Positions 9,282 through 17,179 of a stretch of DNA of 34,293 nt are shown piece after piece. The position numbers were made by a program, and so were the translations under genes. How positions within the stretch are numbered: the stretch's first letter is position 1; each line of letters starts with the position of its first letter. The stretch is from Deltaproteobacteria bacterium (lineage in GTDB: Bacteria; Desulfobacterota; Syntrophia; Syntrophales; UBA2210), in the NCBI GenBank assembly GCA_019313695.1, contig JAFDAS010000029.1, forward strand, positions 1 to 34,293, read 5' to 3'. The notes beneath the pieces are model-generated. The model worked only from the letters and a program-made list of their open reading frames with translations, was not told the DNA's origin and made no database searches.

Positions 9282-9575
9282 ATTTTTCTCCTTTTTAGAG
9301 CAAAACGGTTAGAGCTTGATTTACGATCTAAGGAGACCATTGGAAGTATGATTATTAGATGCTCAAAACATTCTTTCGGCAATTCTAAATCTTGATTCGC
9401 ACCCAGAATCATATTCCCAAAACCCTGTGCAATTCTCGGGTAGTTCTACAAAGCTCTCTATAAGACATTTTCGCTAATTCAACATGAAATAGAAATAATG
9501 TCAACAAAAAACCGCACAAAAAAACCGTACTTTAGCAATAACGCGTAAAAAAAGATGACAGGCAATTGCCAACCC

Positions 9576-9638
9576 GATCGACCGAAAAACACTGTCGATC
9601 ATCTGCTTAAAAACTCTACCGTTACGATACGCCGGGAT
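9576..9638. repeat. 63-bp imperfect direct repeat, copy 2 (partner at 384-446)
   Basis: gatcgaccgaaaaacactgtcgatcatctgcttaaaaactctaccgttacgatacgccgggat. Confidence 0.75.
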
Positions 9639-9904
9639 AGGATTAAGGATTATAATGGAACAGGAAGTAGCCTGCTTAAGTAAGAAAAGAGGAAACAGGG
9701 ATATAGCGTGCCAGGCTATACCCCTGCTCTCAGCAGGATGCGTGATTAACACTTACAGACACAGACAGGCACCTGCTCATATTTTGTACAGCATCCCGGC
9801 AAGGCTCCGCCACCCCCCGGTGAAACAGAACCCTGCATGGGATTTGAACCCGTTTTCTGACACGGGCTGCTGAATCTTCTCAATCACACATACAACACAC
9901 ATAC

Positions 9905-9920
9905 AGCAATTTTGATGCCA
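9905..9920 (-). promoter_or_regulatory. Possible sigma54-type promoter reading toward the TPR/FecR genes
   Basis: Minus strand TGGCAT-CAAAA-TTGCT (close to TGGCAC-N5-TTGCW), but ~620 nt upstream of the 9281 start codon. Confidence 0.3.
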
Positions 9921-10134
9921 CAAAGATAACTAATTGATATAATTTATTATATTCAGAGCACCAGCGGCGCGTACAAGCTCGGGATCGGGTAGTGCCGCCC
10001 CACCCTCGGGGAATTCTTACCCATTTGCAATCCATAATTAACGCCTTCGCACTTTCGGCGTCATATCGGGATTTTATGCTTGATTTTCAGAGTTAACCGC
10101 TATACCGTTTGACATGGTCACAAAGGAGGTCGCA

Positions 10135-12654
10135 ATGGACACATCGGCAGCGTGGAAAGCACAATACCCGATCAAGGAACCGGGCAATCTCTCTCCAAGG
10201 ATCGAATGGCTCAGGAATTACTATTTCAGGGGACTGGAACGACCGTGGAACAATGAGTTCACCTCCTGGGGAACGGGAGAGCCCTGGGATGTACAGTACG
10301 ATGAAACAACATTTTACATAGTCCCCGAGACCTACGCGTTTTTCAGCACACTCAGGGCGTCATTCATCCAGGCAGCTCAACCGGTCGAACTGCATGAAGA
10401 TTTCTGGTCGTGGAGTCTCCCTGAAAGAAAGGCGTGGTTTATAAAGGAGGTTATGGTAAACCATCTGCCGCAGGAGATACTCCCGGGGGACCTCATCGCC
10501 GGAGCGCGCTTCAACATTCAGGCATCCAAATGCTGGACAAGGGAAGAGACCGCTCAGAGAGACAAGCTCATGTATGGCAGGAAAGGCGCCCGCTCAAAAC
10601 TGAAGTGGTTTTACAACCGTGGATACGGAAACGCCGGGGCCACCAGCGGACATATTATACCCGGATACGAGAAGGCCTTGCGTATCGGGTGGAAGGGAAT
10701 ACACGCCAACCTGCAGGCGGCATTTGACGCGCTTACCCAGAAGGAACAGAAAACCAGAAAAGGCGCCCAGATAAGGGCCATGATGACGGCCGCAACCATG
10801 CCTCGTGAACTGGCGGCAAAGTATGCCTCCCTGTGCAGGGATATGGCGGAAAAGGAAGACAACCCCGAAAGAAAGACCGAACTTTACAATATAGCCGGGA
10901 ATCTGGACAGGGTCCCCTGGGAGCCCGCGACAACCTTCTGGGAGGCCGTCCAGGCCCTGTGGCTGACTCATATGCTGGTCATGAGCGATGAAAACTACCC
11001 CGGACCGGGAGTGTCTTTCGGAAGGATGGATCAGTACCTGCTTCCATACTGGGAGCACTCCCTCTCTTCCGGCATGGACAGAGAATCCGGAAAGGAAATC
11101 CTGAAATGCTTCTGGGTGCATGCCAACTACGCCTACGACGCCCTGATACGCATGGGAGATAACCAGGGCATCACAGCGGGATACGGCCAGTTGATCAATA
11201 TATCGGGCATGGGAAAAGACGGCCGTGACATGACCAATGACCTTACCTACGCCATCCTTGAGGTCATAGACGAAATGAGTCCCATACTGGAGCCTAAGCC
11301 CAACGTCCGACTCCACAGGGGCAGCCCAGACCAGCTCCTCGACCGGGTGGTGGACATGATTTCCACCAGCCAGGGTTCTCCTTTCCTGCTTAACTTCGAC
11401 GAGAGGTCTATGGCCGGAATGATGCGTGAAGCGAAAAGAGCGGGGTGTGAAAACCTTATAAATAAAGATAACGTTCACGATTACGCGTCCGTCGGATGTC
11501 TCGAAAACACCATGGTGGGCAATGACCGTTCCGGAACGGTAGACAACAATCTCAACCTCCTGAAGGCGGTGGAGCTGACCCTGACGGGCGGGAAAGACCT
11601 GATACCCGCCGTGGATCCCATCACAGGCAAACAGGAAAAGATCGGACAGGACGGTCCCGCCACTGGAGATCCCGCCACATTCAAGTCATGGGGCGAATTC
11701 TGGGAGGCCTACAGCAGGCAGACCGCCTATATTATAAGCAAATGCGTGGACCTGTACGAAGCGACGGAGTCCGTACGGGCCAGGTACTGCCCTACTCCAT
11801 ACTTGTCCTGCCTCGTAAAGGGATGTGCCGAGAATGGACTCGATGTCACACAGGGAGGAGCGGAGCTGAACTTTACTACACTGGAGGGCGTTACCTTCGC
11901 CACCACCGTGGATTCTCTGCTTGCCATAAAGTATCTGGTTTTTGATAAAAAAGAATGTTCCATGGAGGAGCTTGTCCGGGCGCTCAGGGATAACTGGACA
12001 GGGCATGAAGTGCTTCAGGCCAAGGCAAAGAACAGGGCGCCCAAGTACGGCAGGGATGACGACGCGGCCGATGATATGGGGATGAAGGCCATGGATCTGT
12101 GGACTGACGAGGCATGGAAACACAAAACCTTATCCACAAACAGACAGTTCAGGCCCGGGATGTTGAGCTGGAACTACTGGATAGGATCCGGGTACATCAT
12201 GGCGGCAAGCGCGGACGGAAGACCGAAGGGACAGTTTCTGTCCAACGCCATCTGCCCGTCGAATGGCACGGACACAAACGGGCCCACAGCCAACATTAAT
12301 TCCGTGGGAAAGGTACTCGGCGGGAAAGCGGGCAAAGGTAATGGCGACTGGGGCGAATATTTAAACAGTCTTCCGAACGGTTCAAGCCACACCATCACCC
12401 TTAATCCCTCGCTTCTGCGCGACCCGGAACACAGGGAAAAATTCAAGGCGTTTCTGCGCGGCTACACGGAAAATGGGGGCACATCACTGCAGATAAACAT
12501 ACTGGATGCCGGCATGTTGAAAGACGCGCAGAGCCATCCGGAGGATTATCGTACACTGCTGGTAAGGATAACTGGGTATAACGCGTATTTCACCACCATC
12601 GGCAGAGAACTTCAGGATGAGATCATTGCCCGTGAAAGCCACGGATGTTATTAA
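10135..12654 (+). CDS. Glycyl radical enzyme, arylacetate-decarboxylase-like (4-hydroxyphenylacetate / indoleacetate / phenylacetate decarboxylase group)
   Basis: C-terminal glycyl radical motif LLVRITGYNAYFTTIGRELQDEIIAR; active-site Cys-x-Glu motif SVGCLENTMVGNDRSGTVD. Start chosen at 10135 because aaaggaggt sits just upstream (the provided ORF starts at 10114). Confidence 0.85.
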   Translation: MDTSAAWKAQYPIKEPGNLSPRIEWLRNYYFRGLERPWNNEFTSWGTGEPWDVQYDETTFYIVPETYAFFSTLRASFIQAAQPVELHEDFWSWSLPERKAWFIKEVMVNHLPQEILPGDLIAGARFNIQASKCWTREETAQRDKLMYGRKGARSKLKWFYNRGYGNAGATSGHIIPGYEKALRIGWKGIHANLQAAFDALTQKEQKTRKGAQIRAMMTAATMPRELAAKYASLCRDMAEKEDNPERKTELYNIAGNLDRVPWEPATTFWEAVQALWLTHMLVMSDENYPGPGVSFGRMDQYLLPYWEHSLSSGMDRESGKEILKCFWVHANYAYDALIRMGDNQGITAGYGQLINISGMGKDGRDMTNDLTYAILEVIDEMSPILEPKPNVRLHRGSPDQLLDRVVDMISTSQGSPFLLNFDERSMAGMMREAKRAGCENLINKDNVHDYASVGCLENTMVGNDRSGTVDNNLNLLKAVELTLTGGKDLIPAVDPITGKQEKIGQDGPATGDPATFKSWGEFWEAYSRQTAYIISKCVDLYEATESVRARYCPTPYLSCLVKGCAENGLDVTQGGAELNFTTLEGVTFATTVDSLLAIKYLVFDKKECSMEELVRALRDNWTGHEVLQAKAKNRAPKYGRDDDAADDMGMKAMDLWTDEAWKHKTLSTNRQFRPGMLSWNYWIGSGYIMAASADGRPKGQFLSNAICPSNGTDTNGPTANINSVGKVLGGKAGKGNGDWGEYLNSLPNGSSHTITLNPSLLRDPEHREKFKAFLRGYTENGGTSLQINILDAGMLKDAQSHPEDYRTLLVRITGYNAYFTTIGRELQDEIIARESHGCY

Positions 12655-12661
12655 AACAGGT

Positions 12662-13645
12662 ATGGCAAAAAACAACTCATCATCCGCGGCCACAATACTG
12701 GAAATCCAGAGATTGTCCACAGAAGACGGTCCGGGCATAAGAACCACCATATTCTTCAAGGGCTGCCCGCTCAGGTGCACCTGGTGCCAGAACCCGGAGA
12801 GCATATCCATAAGGCCTCAACTGCAGTGGACAGAGACAGCCTGCATCGGCTGCGGCACATGTATTGATGTCTGCCCGGAAAATGCCCTCACTTCCGGTGC
12901 TGAAGGCATCACAATCGACAGACATCTCTGCACGTCCTGCGAAATGTGCAGCCGGGAATGTCCATCTGCGGCGATGAAAATGCTTGGAAGGGCATGGAAC
13001 CTGGAAGAGCTGATTGCCGAAGCGATAAAGGACAGGGTATATTTTGAAAAGTCAGGAGGAGGGATTACCCTCTCCGGGGGTGATCCGGCCATGCAGGCAA
13101 ACTTCGCCGCCCTCCTTCTCAAAAGTCTGAAGGAGGAGGGGATACATACCGCGCTCGACACCTCCGGACAGTGCGCGCAGGATGTCCTTGGCGCGCTCCT
13201 GCCACATGTTGACATGGTGCTGTATGATATCAAGGAAATAGACCCGGACAGGCACAGAGAATTTACAGGCGTCTCCAATGAAAAGATATTAGACAACCTT
13301 GTCTATCTGTGCCGGTACATGGAAACACATGAAACCCCGGCAGACCTGTGGATACGAACCCCTGTTATCCCGGGAGCCACCGCGTACGAGGAAAACATAA
13401 GAGGGATAGGCCGTTTCATAGCATCCAGACTGGGCAATTCAGTAAGTCGCTGGGAGCTCTGCTCCTTCAACAACCTCTGCAGCAGCAAATACGAGCGTCT
13501 TGATATGGACTGGCCCTTCAAAGACCGCCCTCTCATGAGCAGGGAATGCATGGAAAATTTCGCCGGCTGCGCCAGGGGTTCGGGAGTGGACCCGGACATC
13601 GTGCACTGGAGCGGACCGACAAAAATGGAGGTAGGGAATAAATGA
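12662..13645 (+). CDS. Glycyl radical enzyme activating enzyme (radical SAM, with two extra 4Fe-4S cluster motifs)
   Basis: CX3CX2C motif GCPLRCTWCQNPES, ferredoxin-like CIGCGTCIDVCPE and CTSCEMCSRECPS, GGITLSGGDPAMQ. Immediately follows the GRE stop (provided ORF opens at 12617). Confidence 0.92.
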   Translation: MAKNNSSSAATILEIQRLSTEDGPGIRTTIFFKGCPLRCTWCQNPESISIRPQLQWTETACIGCGTCIDVCPENALTSGAEGITIDRHLCTSCEMCSRECPSAAMKMLGRAWNLEELIAEAIKDRVYFEKSGGGITLSGGDPAMQANFAALLLKSLKEEGIHTALDTSGQCAQDVLGALLPHVDMVLYDIKEIDPDRHREFTGVSNEKILDNLVYLCRYMETHETPADLWIRTPVIPGATAYEENIRGIGRFIASRLGNSVSRWELCSFNNLCSSKYERLDMDWPFKDRPLMSRECMENFAGCARGSGVDPDIVHWSGPTKMEVGNK

Positions 13646-13671
13646 AGTCGTTCAGAGAATTCGATATCAAT
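13530..13671. repeat. 142-bp imperfect direct repeat, copy A (activase 3' end plus first 9 codons of the split-barrel gene)
   Basis: Ungapped alignment to 17038-17179 with 8 mismatches by hand count; ends abruptly after gatatcaat. Confidence 0.93.
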
Positions 13672-13725
13672 AAAGCGCAAGATCGGATTTTCATTCTTGA
13701 CAAACAACATGGGGAGGGGTCTTGA
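13645..13725 (+). pseudogene. Truncated 5' stub of the flavin split-barrel gene (intact copy at 17150)
   Basis: atgaagtcgttcagagaattcgatatcaat = MKSFREFDIN versus MKSFKEFDIN at 17150; sequence then diverges and terminates as ...KAQDRIFILDKQHGEGS*. Confidence 0.85.
13690..13707. repeat. 18-nt direct repeat ttcattcttgacaaacaa, copy 1
   Basis: Identical to 16993-17010; near the left edge of the insert. Confidence 0.85.
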
Positions 13726-13832
13726 CTGGGGATGTTCTTCTGACAAAAATGAAGTCCTCACCTTGAATGGGTGCCCCCTGCTGTGCCCTTTTGTTATAAA
13801 GTGCGTTTAACCGCAAATGCTGGAGTTTTGAC

Positions 13833-14321
13833 ATGGACGACCGGCAGGATACACGACCGGAAATAGAACCCTGTTTCTGGGATATCGCCAATTTGAAATG
13901 GCCGATAAAAGGTAAAACCAAACCGGATCTGATTATTTTTGATCCGCCCTATTTTAAAAAGCAATCAAACAACTACAATCCTGATGGCATATCCGGAATG
14001 TCCAAAGCGAACTATCTGAAACTTCTAAAAGACTTTTTTGCGCTGGCACACCTGAACGCCAAAAAGAGTACACAGATGGCCTTCATCAATGCCGACTGGC
14101 GCGATTTTCAAAACACCCCTGCCAGAAATGAGACCCGGACAAATTCGATTTTAATCAACGATTACCTTCGGATTTTAAACCAAAGCGGCTGGCAGGAAAC
14201 CCATATCATTCAGGCGCCGCTCTCCTCGGAACGTTTTCAGGCCAATGTTGTATCCGCCATGCAAAAGAAGAAAATAATCGGTGTAACCGGCAGGTACGTC
14301 ATCATGTCAAAGAAAAAATAG
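13833..14321 (+). pseudogene. DNA (N4/N6) methyltransferase fragment
   Basis: Catalytic motif IV PDLIIFDPPYFKK is present, but no FxGxG-type AdoMet-binding motif I is visible in the 162 aa, so probably truncated. Confidence 0.6.
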
Positions 14322-14340
14322 GTCTTTAAACGTATCAAGA

Positions 14341-14497
14341 TTGATGGACTCGTAAAAAGTCGAAATATACACAATTTTGTCATTCCCGTGAAAACGGGAA
14401 TCCAGTGTTTTTAAGTAGTTATGCGCTTCTGGATTCCCGCCTACGCGGGAATGAAAGTCCGGCATGACGTTTTTGGGACTTTTTACGAATCCATCAA
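14341..14497. mobile_element. MITE-like element, 157 bp, 21-bp terminal inverted repeats
   Basis: Left ttgatggactcgtaaaaagtc; right gactttttacgaatccatcaa (reverse complement with 1 mismatch). Interior inverted arms cattcccgtgaaaacgggaatcca / tggattcccgcctacgcgggaatg. Confidence 0.8.
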
Positions 14498-14516
14498 TGA
14501 TTAAAGGAGGTATGTT

Positions 14517-14618
14517 ATGCAGAAAGGCCAAAACATCTTATTGCAAAAAATCTGTCAAGAGGTTAAAGAAGAAAAGGGGTCTGACCCCTTTTCGCTTCTT
14601 TTCGCTTTGAATCAATAA
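14517..14618 (+). other. Small ORF (33 aa) or truncated gene start with strong RBS
   Basis: taaaggaggtatgttATG; MQKGQNILLQKICQEVKEEKGSDPFSLLFALNQ*; the second half is encoded by the palindromic repeat. Confidence 0.35.
14568..14596. repeat. 29-nt palindromic repeat gaagaaaaggggtctgaccccttttcgct, copy 1
   Basis: Exact match to 16050-16078; core arms AAAAGGGGTC-T-GACCCCTTTT. Confidence 0.92.
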
Positions 14619-14736
14619 CTAATCGTTCCACCAGAAGACAAAAGCCATGACTTGCTTCCGACAATTCAAAGTTTTCGTGACTTTAGCGTCTGGTGAATTT
14701 TTGATAGTAGAAAAATAATGGAGAGAATAATTTAGG

Positions 14737-15957
14737 ATGGAAAATGTCGATTTAGATAAGACTGTAAATAATGGACGGGTTCTGTCTATTGATGTCCTCC
14801 GCGGCTTCTTTCTTGTTTTAATGGTGCTTGTCCATTTTATTTTATACTTTGGTGATGAGGAAGCAGCCAACACTTTCACATATTTTTTCTTTGACGAGAT
14901 GCTGGCTGATTGGGGAGCAGCGGCATTTTTGATGATGATGGGAATGAGCCAGGTACTGTCATCAAAAAGAGTCACAAAACCCGACAACTGGATGTTGTTT
15001 AAAAGGGCACTACTTCGTGGCGGCTATATTTTTGCAGCGGGACTCTTGATGCTTATCCTTGCATGGGGTCCTGACAAACTGTGGTGGTGGGATATCCTCA
15101 CACTTATGGGTTTCGCTACTGTTGCCCTGTTTTTTTGTCGTTTTCTGCCTTCCTGGTTTTTGATTGTTCTTTGCTGTGCCATCGCGCTTTCAACCCCGTC
15201 TATTCGCGACATTTTTAACATTGCGGCTGATTGGGGATTTGAAGAATCTTCGTTTATATCTAAATACTTGCCGGGAATGTTTTTAGAGCCTCTCAGCGAT
15301 TATCATCCGGCGATAGTCAAGGGTTTTTTTCTATCTGGTTATTTTGCGGTTCTGCCATGGATAATATTCTCAATTATCGGTTTTGTTCTGGGCAGAAGAA
15401 TTGTTTTGGGGAAAATACAGCGTGACTTGCCGTTTTTGTTTATCACAGGTGTTCTGTTTTTGGGTCTTGGATTTAGCCTGGCTTACTTAGGTCGCCCTCA
15501 TCTTCCCTCTTCGGTAATCTATGGATTAATATCTCCTTTATGCTTCTACCCGGATTCGTTTTCCATGATAAACATACAGGTGGGCATGTCTATAATTGTG
15601 TTTGCCATGGCATACTTTTTTTTAGATGTAAGGAAAAAAGATAAAACAAATATTGGTACTATAAACCGGCTTTTTATCCGAACAAGCAACTTTTCGTTAA
15701 CTTTCTATTTTCTTCATTACATGTTGGTGGGGTGGCCCCTTGCAATATTGTATCTTATTACTGGCAGATATATGCTCGGTGATATGCTGAGTATTATACC
15801 TGCTTTGGTTTGTGGCATAGTTGCAGTTGCTTTGCTTGAAATTTTGATATTTTTCTGGGGTAAAGCTGGTTCCAAATGTAGCCTTGAATGGATCCTTGCT
15901 AAGCTCACAACGTTTGTGCTTCCTGGTTACAAGCGCAGTATTAACAAGATGAGCTGA
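14737..15957 (+). CDS. Polytopic membrane acyltransferase-like protein (heparan-alpha-glucosaminide N-acetyltransferase / DUF1624-like)
   Basis: 406 aa; N-terminal RVLSIDVLRGFFLVLMVLVHF signature followed by many TM segments. Confidence 0.75.
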   Translation: MENVDLDKTVNNGRVLSIDVLRGFFLVLMVLVHFILYFGDEEAANTFTYFFFDEMLADWGAAAFLMMMGMSQVLSSKRVTKPDNWMLFKRALLRGGYIFAAGLLMLILAWGPDKLWWWDILTLMGFATVALFFCRFLPSWFLIVLCCAIALSTPSIRDIFNIAADWGFEESSFISKYLPGMFLEPLSDYHPAIVKGFFLSGYFAVLPWIIFSIIGFVLGRRIVLGKIQRDLPFLFITGVLFLGLGFSLAYLGRPHLPSSVIYGLISPLCFYPDSFSMINIQVGMSIIVFAMAYFFLDVRKKDKTNIGTINRLFIRTSNFSLTFYFLHYMLVGWPLAILYLITGRYMLGDMLSIIPALVCGIVAVALLEILIFFWGKAGSKCSLEWILAKLTTFVLPGYKRSINKMS

Positions 15958-16049
15958 TATTTTCTTTCGCATGATTTTTTGAGATAAGTAAATTATAACT
16001 CTCATATTGTTGTTAAGATTTAGTAAGTTACAGAAATTTAAAAAATTGT

Positions 16050-16078
16050 GAAGAAAAGGGGTCTGACCCCTTTTCGCT
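16050..16078. repeat. 29-nt palindromic repeat, copy 2
   Basis: Exact copy of 14568-14596 in the same orientation. Confidence 0.92.
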
Positions 16079-16138
16079 CTCTAAAACATGCGGCCTGTGG
16101 GCCGGGCCGTTGGTCAGGAAGAAAGAGGACAGAAGATC

Positions 16139-16708
16139 ATGGATATGAACGTAGTCATCAGAGACGAGACGAATGCCGATGTTGAGGCGATAACTGAGGT
16201 GACAGTCGCCGCGTTCGAAACGCTGGAGATCAGCAACAATACAGAGCAGTTCATCATCATGGCACTACGTGCAGCCAAGGCCCTCGCAGTGTCTCTGGTT
16301 GCGGAACGGGATGGCTGCGTCATCGGGCATGTGGCTTTCTCCCCCGTGACCATTTCTGACGGCACACCCAACTGGTACGGACTAGGACCCGTCTCGGTGT
16401 TGCCGGCGCATCACCGGCAGGGCGTTGGCTCTACTCTGATCCAAGAAGGTCTGTCCCGACTCAAGAACCTGAATACTGCAGGATGCTGCGTTGTGGGGCA
16501 TCCGGAGTACTATAGGAAGTTTGGGTTCGAGAACGAACCCGGTCTGTTGCTTGAGGGAGTGCCACCAGAGGTCTTCTTCGCCCTATCCTTTGATGGGCGT
16601 GTTCCTCAGGGCACGGCCGCTTTTCACGAAGCATTCAAAGCAGATGGACAACAAGACGATGGACAACTATCATTTGAAAGCCCGCTTTCAGATGAAGTGT
16701 CATCGTAG
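16139..16708 (+). CDS. GNAT family N-acetyltransferase (YhbS-like)
   Basis: 'LGPVSVLPAHHRQGVGSTLIQEGLSRLK' (R/QxxGxG acetyl-CoA motif) and 'VVGHPEYYRKFGFE'. Start revised to 16139, preceded by gaaagagg. Confidence 0.8.
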   Translation: MDMNVVIRDETNADVEAITEVTVAAFETLEISNNTEQFIIMALRAAKALAVSLVAERDGCVIGHVAFSPVTISDGTPNWYGLGPVSVLPAHHRQGVGSTLIQEGLSRLKNLNTAGCCVVGHPEYYRKFGFENEPGLLLEGVPPEVFFALSFDGRVPQGTAAFHEAFKADGQQDDGQLSFESPLSDEVSS

Positions 16709-16737
16709 TCGTTAGCCACGAAATAGGATACAATAAT

Positions 16738-17028
16738 GAGTTTGGAAGTCTGGATTACCTACATTTTTGCTACAACGCTTATTTTGATAATACCGGGGCC
16801 AACAATCATTCTGGTTGTAAGTCAAGCTGTGACACATGGACGGGGGCCAATGGGGATCAAATCTTTATTCTTGAATCAAGATTTTCTGAATCCCGGTTAC
16901 AAGCTGGTTGCGCCTCCTCCGCATAAGCCAGGCCTTCTTCCCCGGTGGCTTGGCGAAAAGGGTGTGAATATTATCAAAGGTCGGAGGAGGTCTTCATTCT
17001 TGACAAACAATATGAACTGGCTTATTTA
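16738..17028 (+). pseudogene. Chimeric fragment: LysE/RhtB exporter N-terminus joined to a NifX/Mrp-like C-terminal fragment
   Basis: MSLEVWITYIFATTLILIIPGPTIILVVSQAVTHGR is LysE-like; NQDFLNPGYKLVAPPPHKPGLLPRWLGEKGVNII resembles the dinitrogenase-cofactor (NifX-type) domain segment 'PPPHxPGLLPxWLxEKGVNxIIAGGMG', which is cut before IAGGMG. Confidence 0.6.
16993..17010. repeat. 18-nt direct repeat ttcattcttgacaaacaa, copy 2
   Basis: Identical to 13690-13707; near the right edge of the insert. Confidence 0.85.
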
Positions 17029-17037
17029 AAAACAACG

Positions 17038-17179
17038 CTCTCATGAGCAGGGAATGCATGGAAAATCTCGCCGGCTGCGCCGCGGGTTCGGGAGTAGACC
17101 CGGATATTGTGCGCTGGAGCGGACCGACAAAAATGGAGGTAGGGAATAAATGAAGTCGTTCAAAGAATTCGATATCAAT
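17038..17179. repeat. 142-bp imperfect direct repeat, copy B (orphan activase 3' end plus start of the intact split-barrel gene)
   Basis: Encodes MSRECMENLAGCAAGSGVDPDIVRWSGPTKMEVGNK* versus MSRECMENFAGCARGSGVDPDIVHWSGPTKMEVGNK* in copy A. Confidence 0.93.

Noticed and set aside
9815-9885. tRNA-like T-arm on the minus strand (acgggTTCAAATcccat)
   Set aside because: Only a T-arm-like string and a small hairpin; no matching acceptor stem, D-arm or CCA end could be assembled into a cloverleaf.
9955-10080. GC-rich leader ahead of the GRE gene as a possible riboswitch or IS remnant
   Set aside because: No recognisable riboswitch core, and the short minus-strand peptide (MGKNSPRVGRHYPIPSLYAPLVL) could not be assigned.
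10594-11478. 294-aa minus-strand ORF inside the GRE gene
   Set aside because: Antisense shadow ORF of a strongly supported GRE coding region; composition has no recognisable domain.
13691-13921. 76-aa minus-strand ORF (…LRLNALYNKRAQQGAPIQGEDFIFVRRTSPVKTP…) at the left edge of the insert
   Set aside because: The peptide looks somewhat protein-like but overlaps the methylase fragment and the repeat, and I could not assign a family; could be another gene scrap but unsupported.
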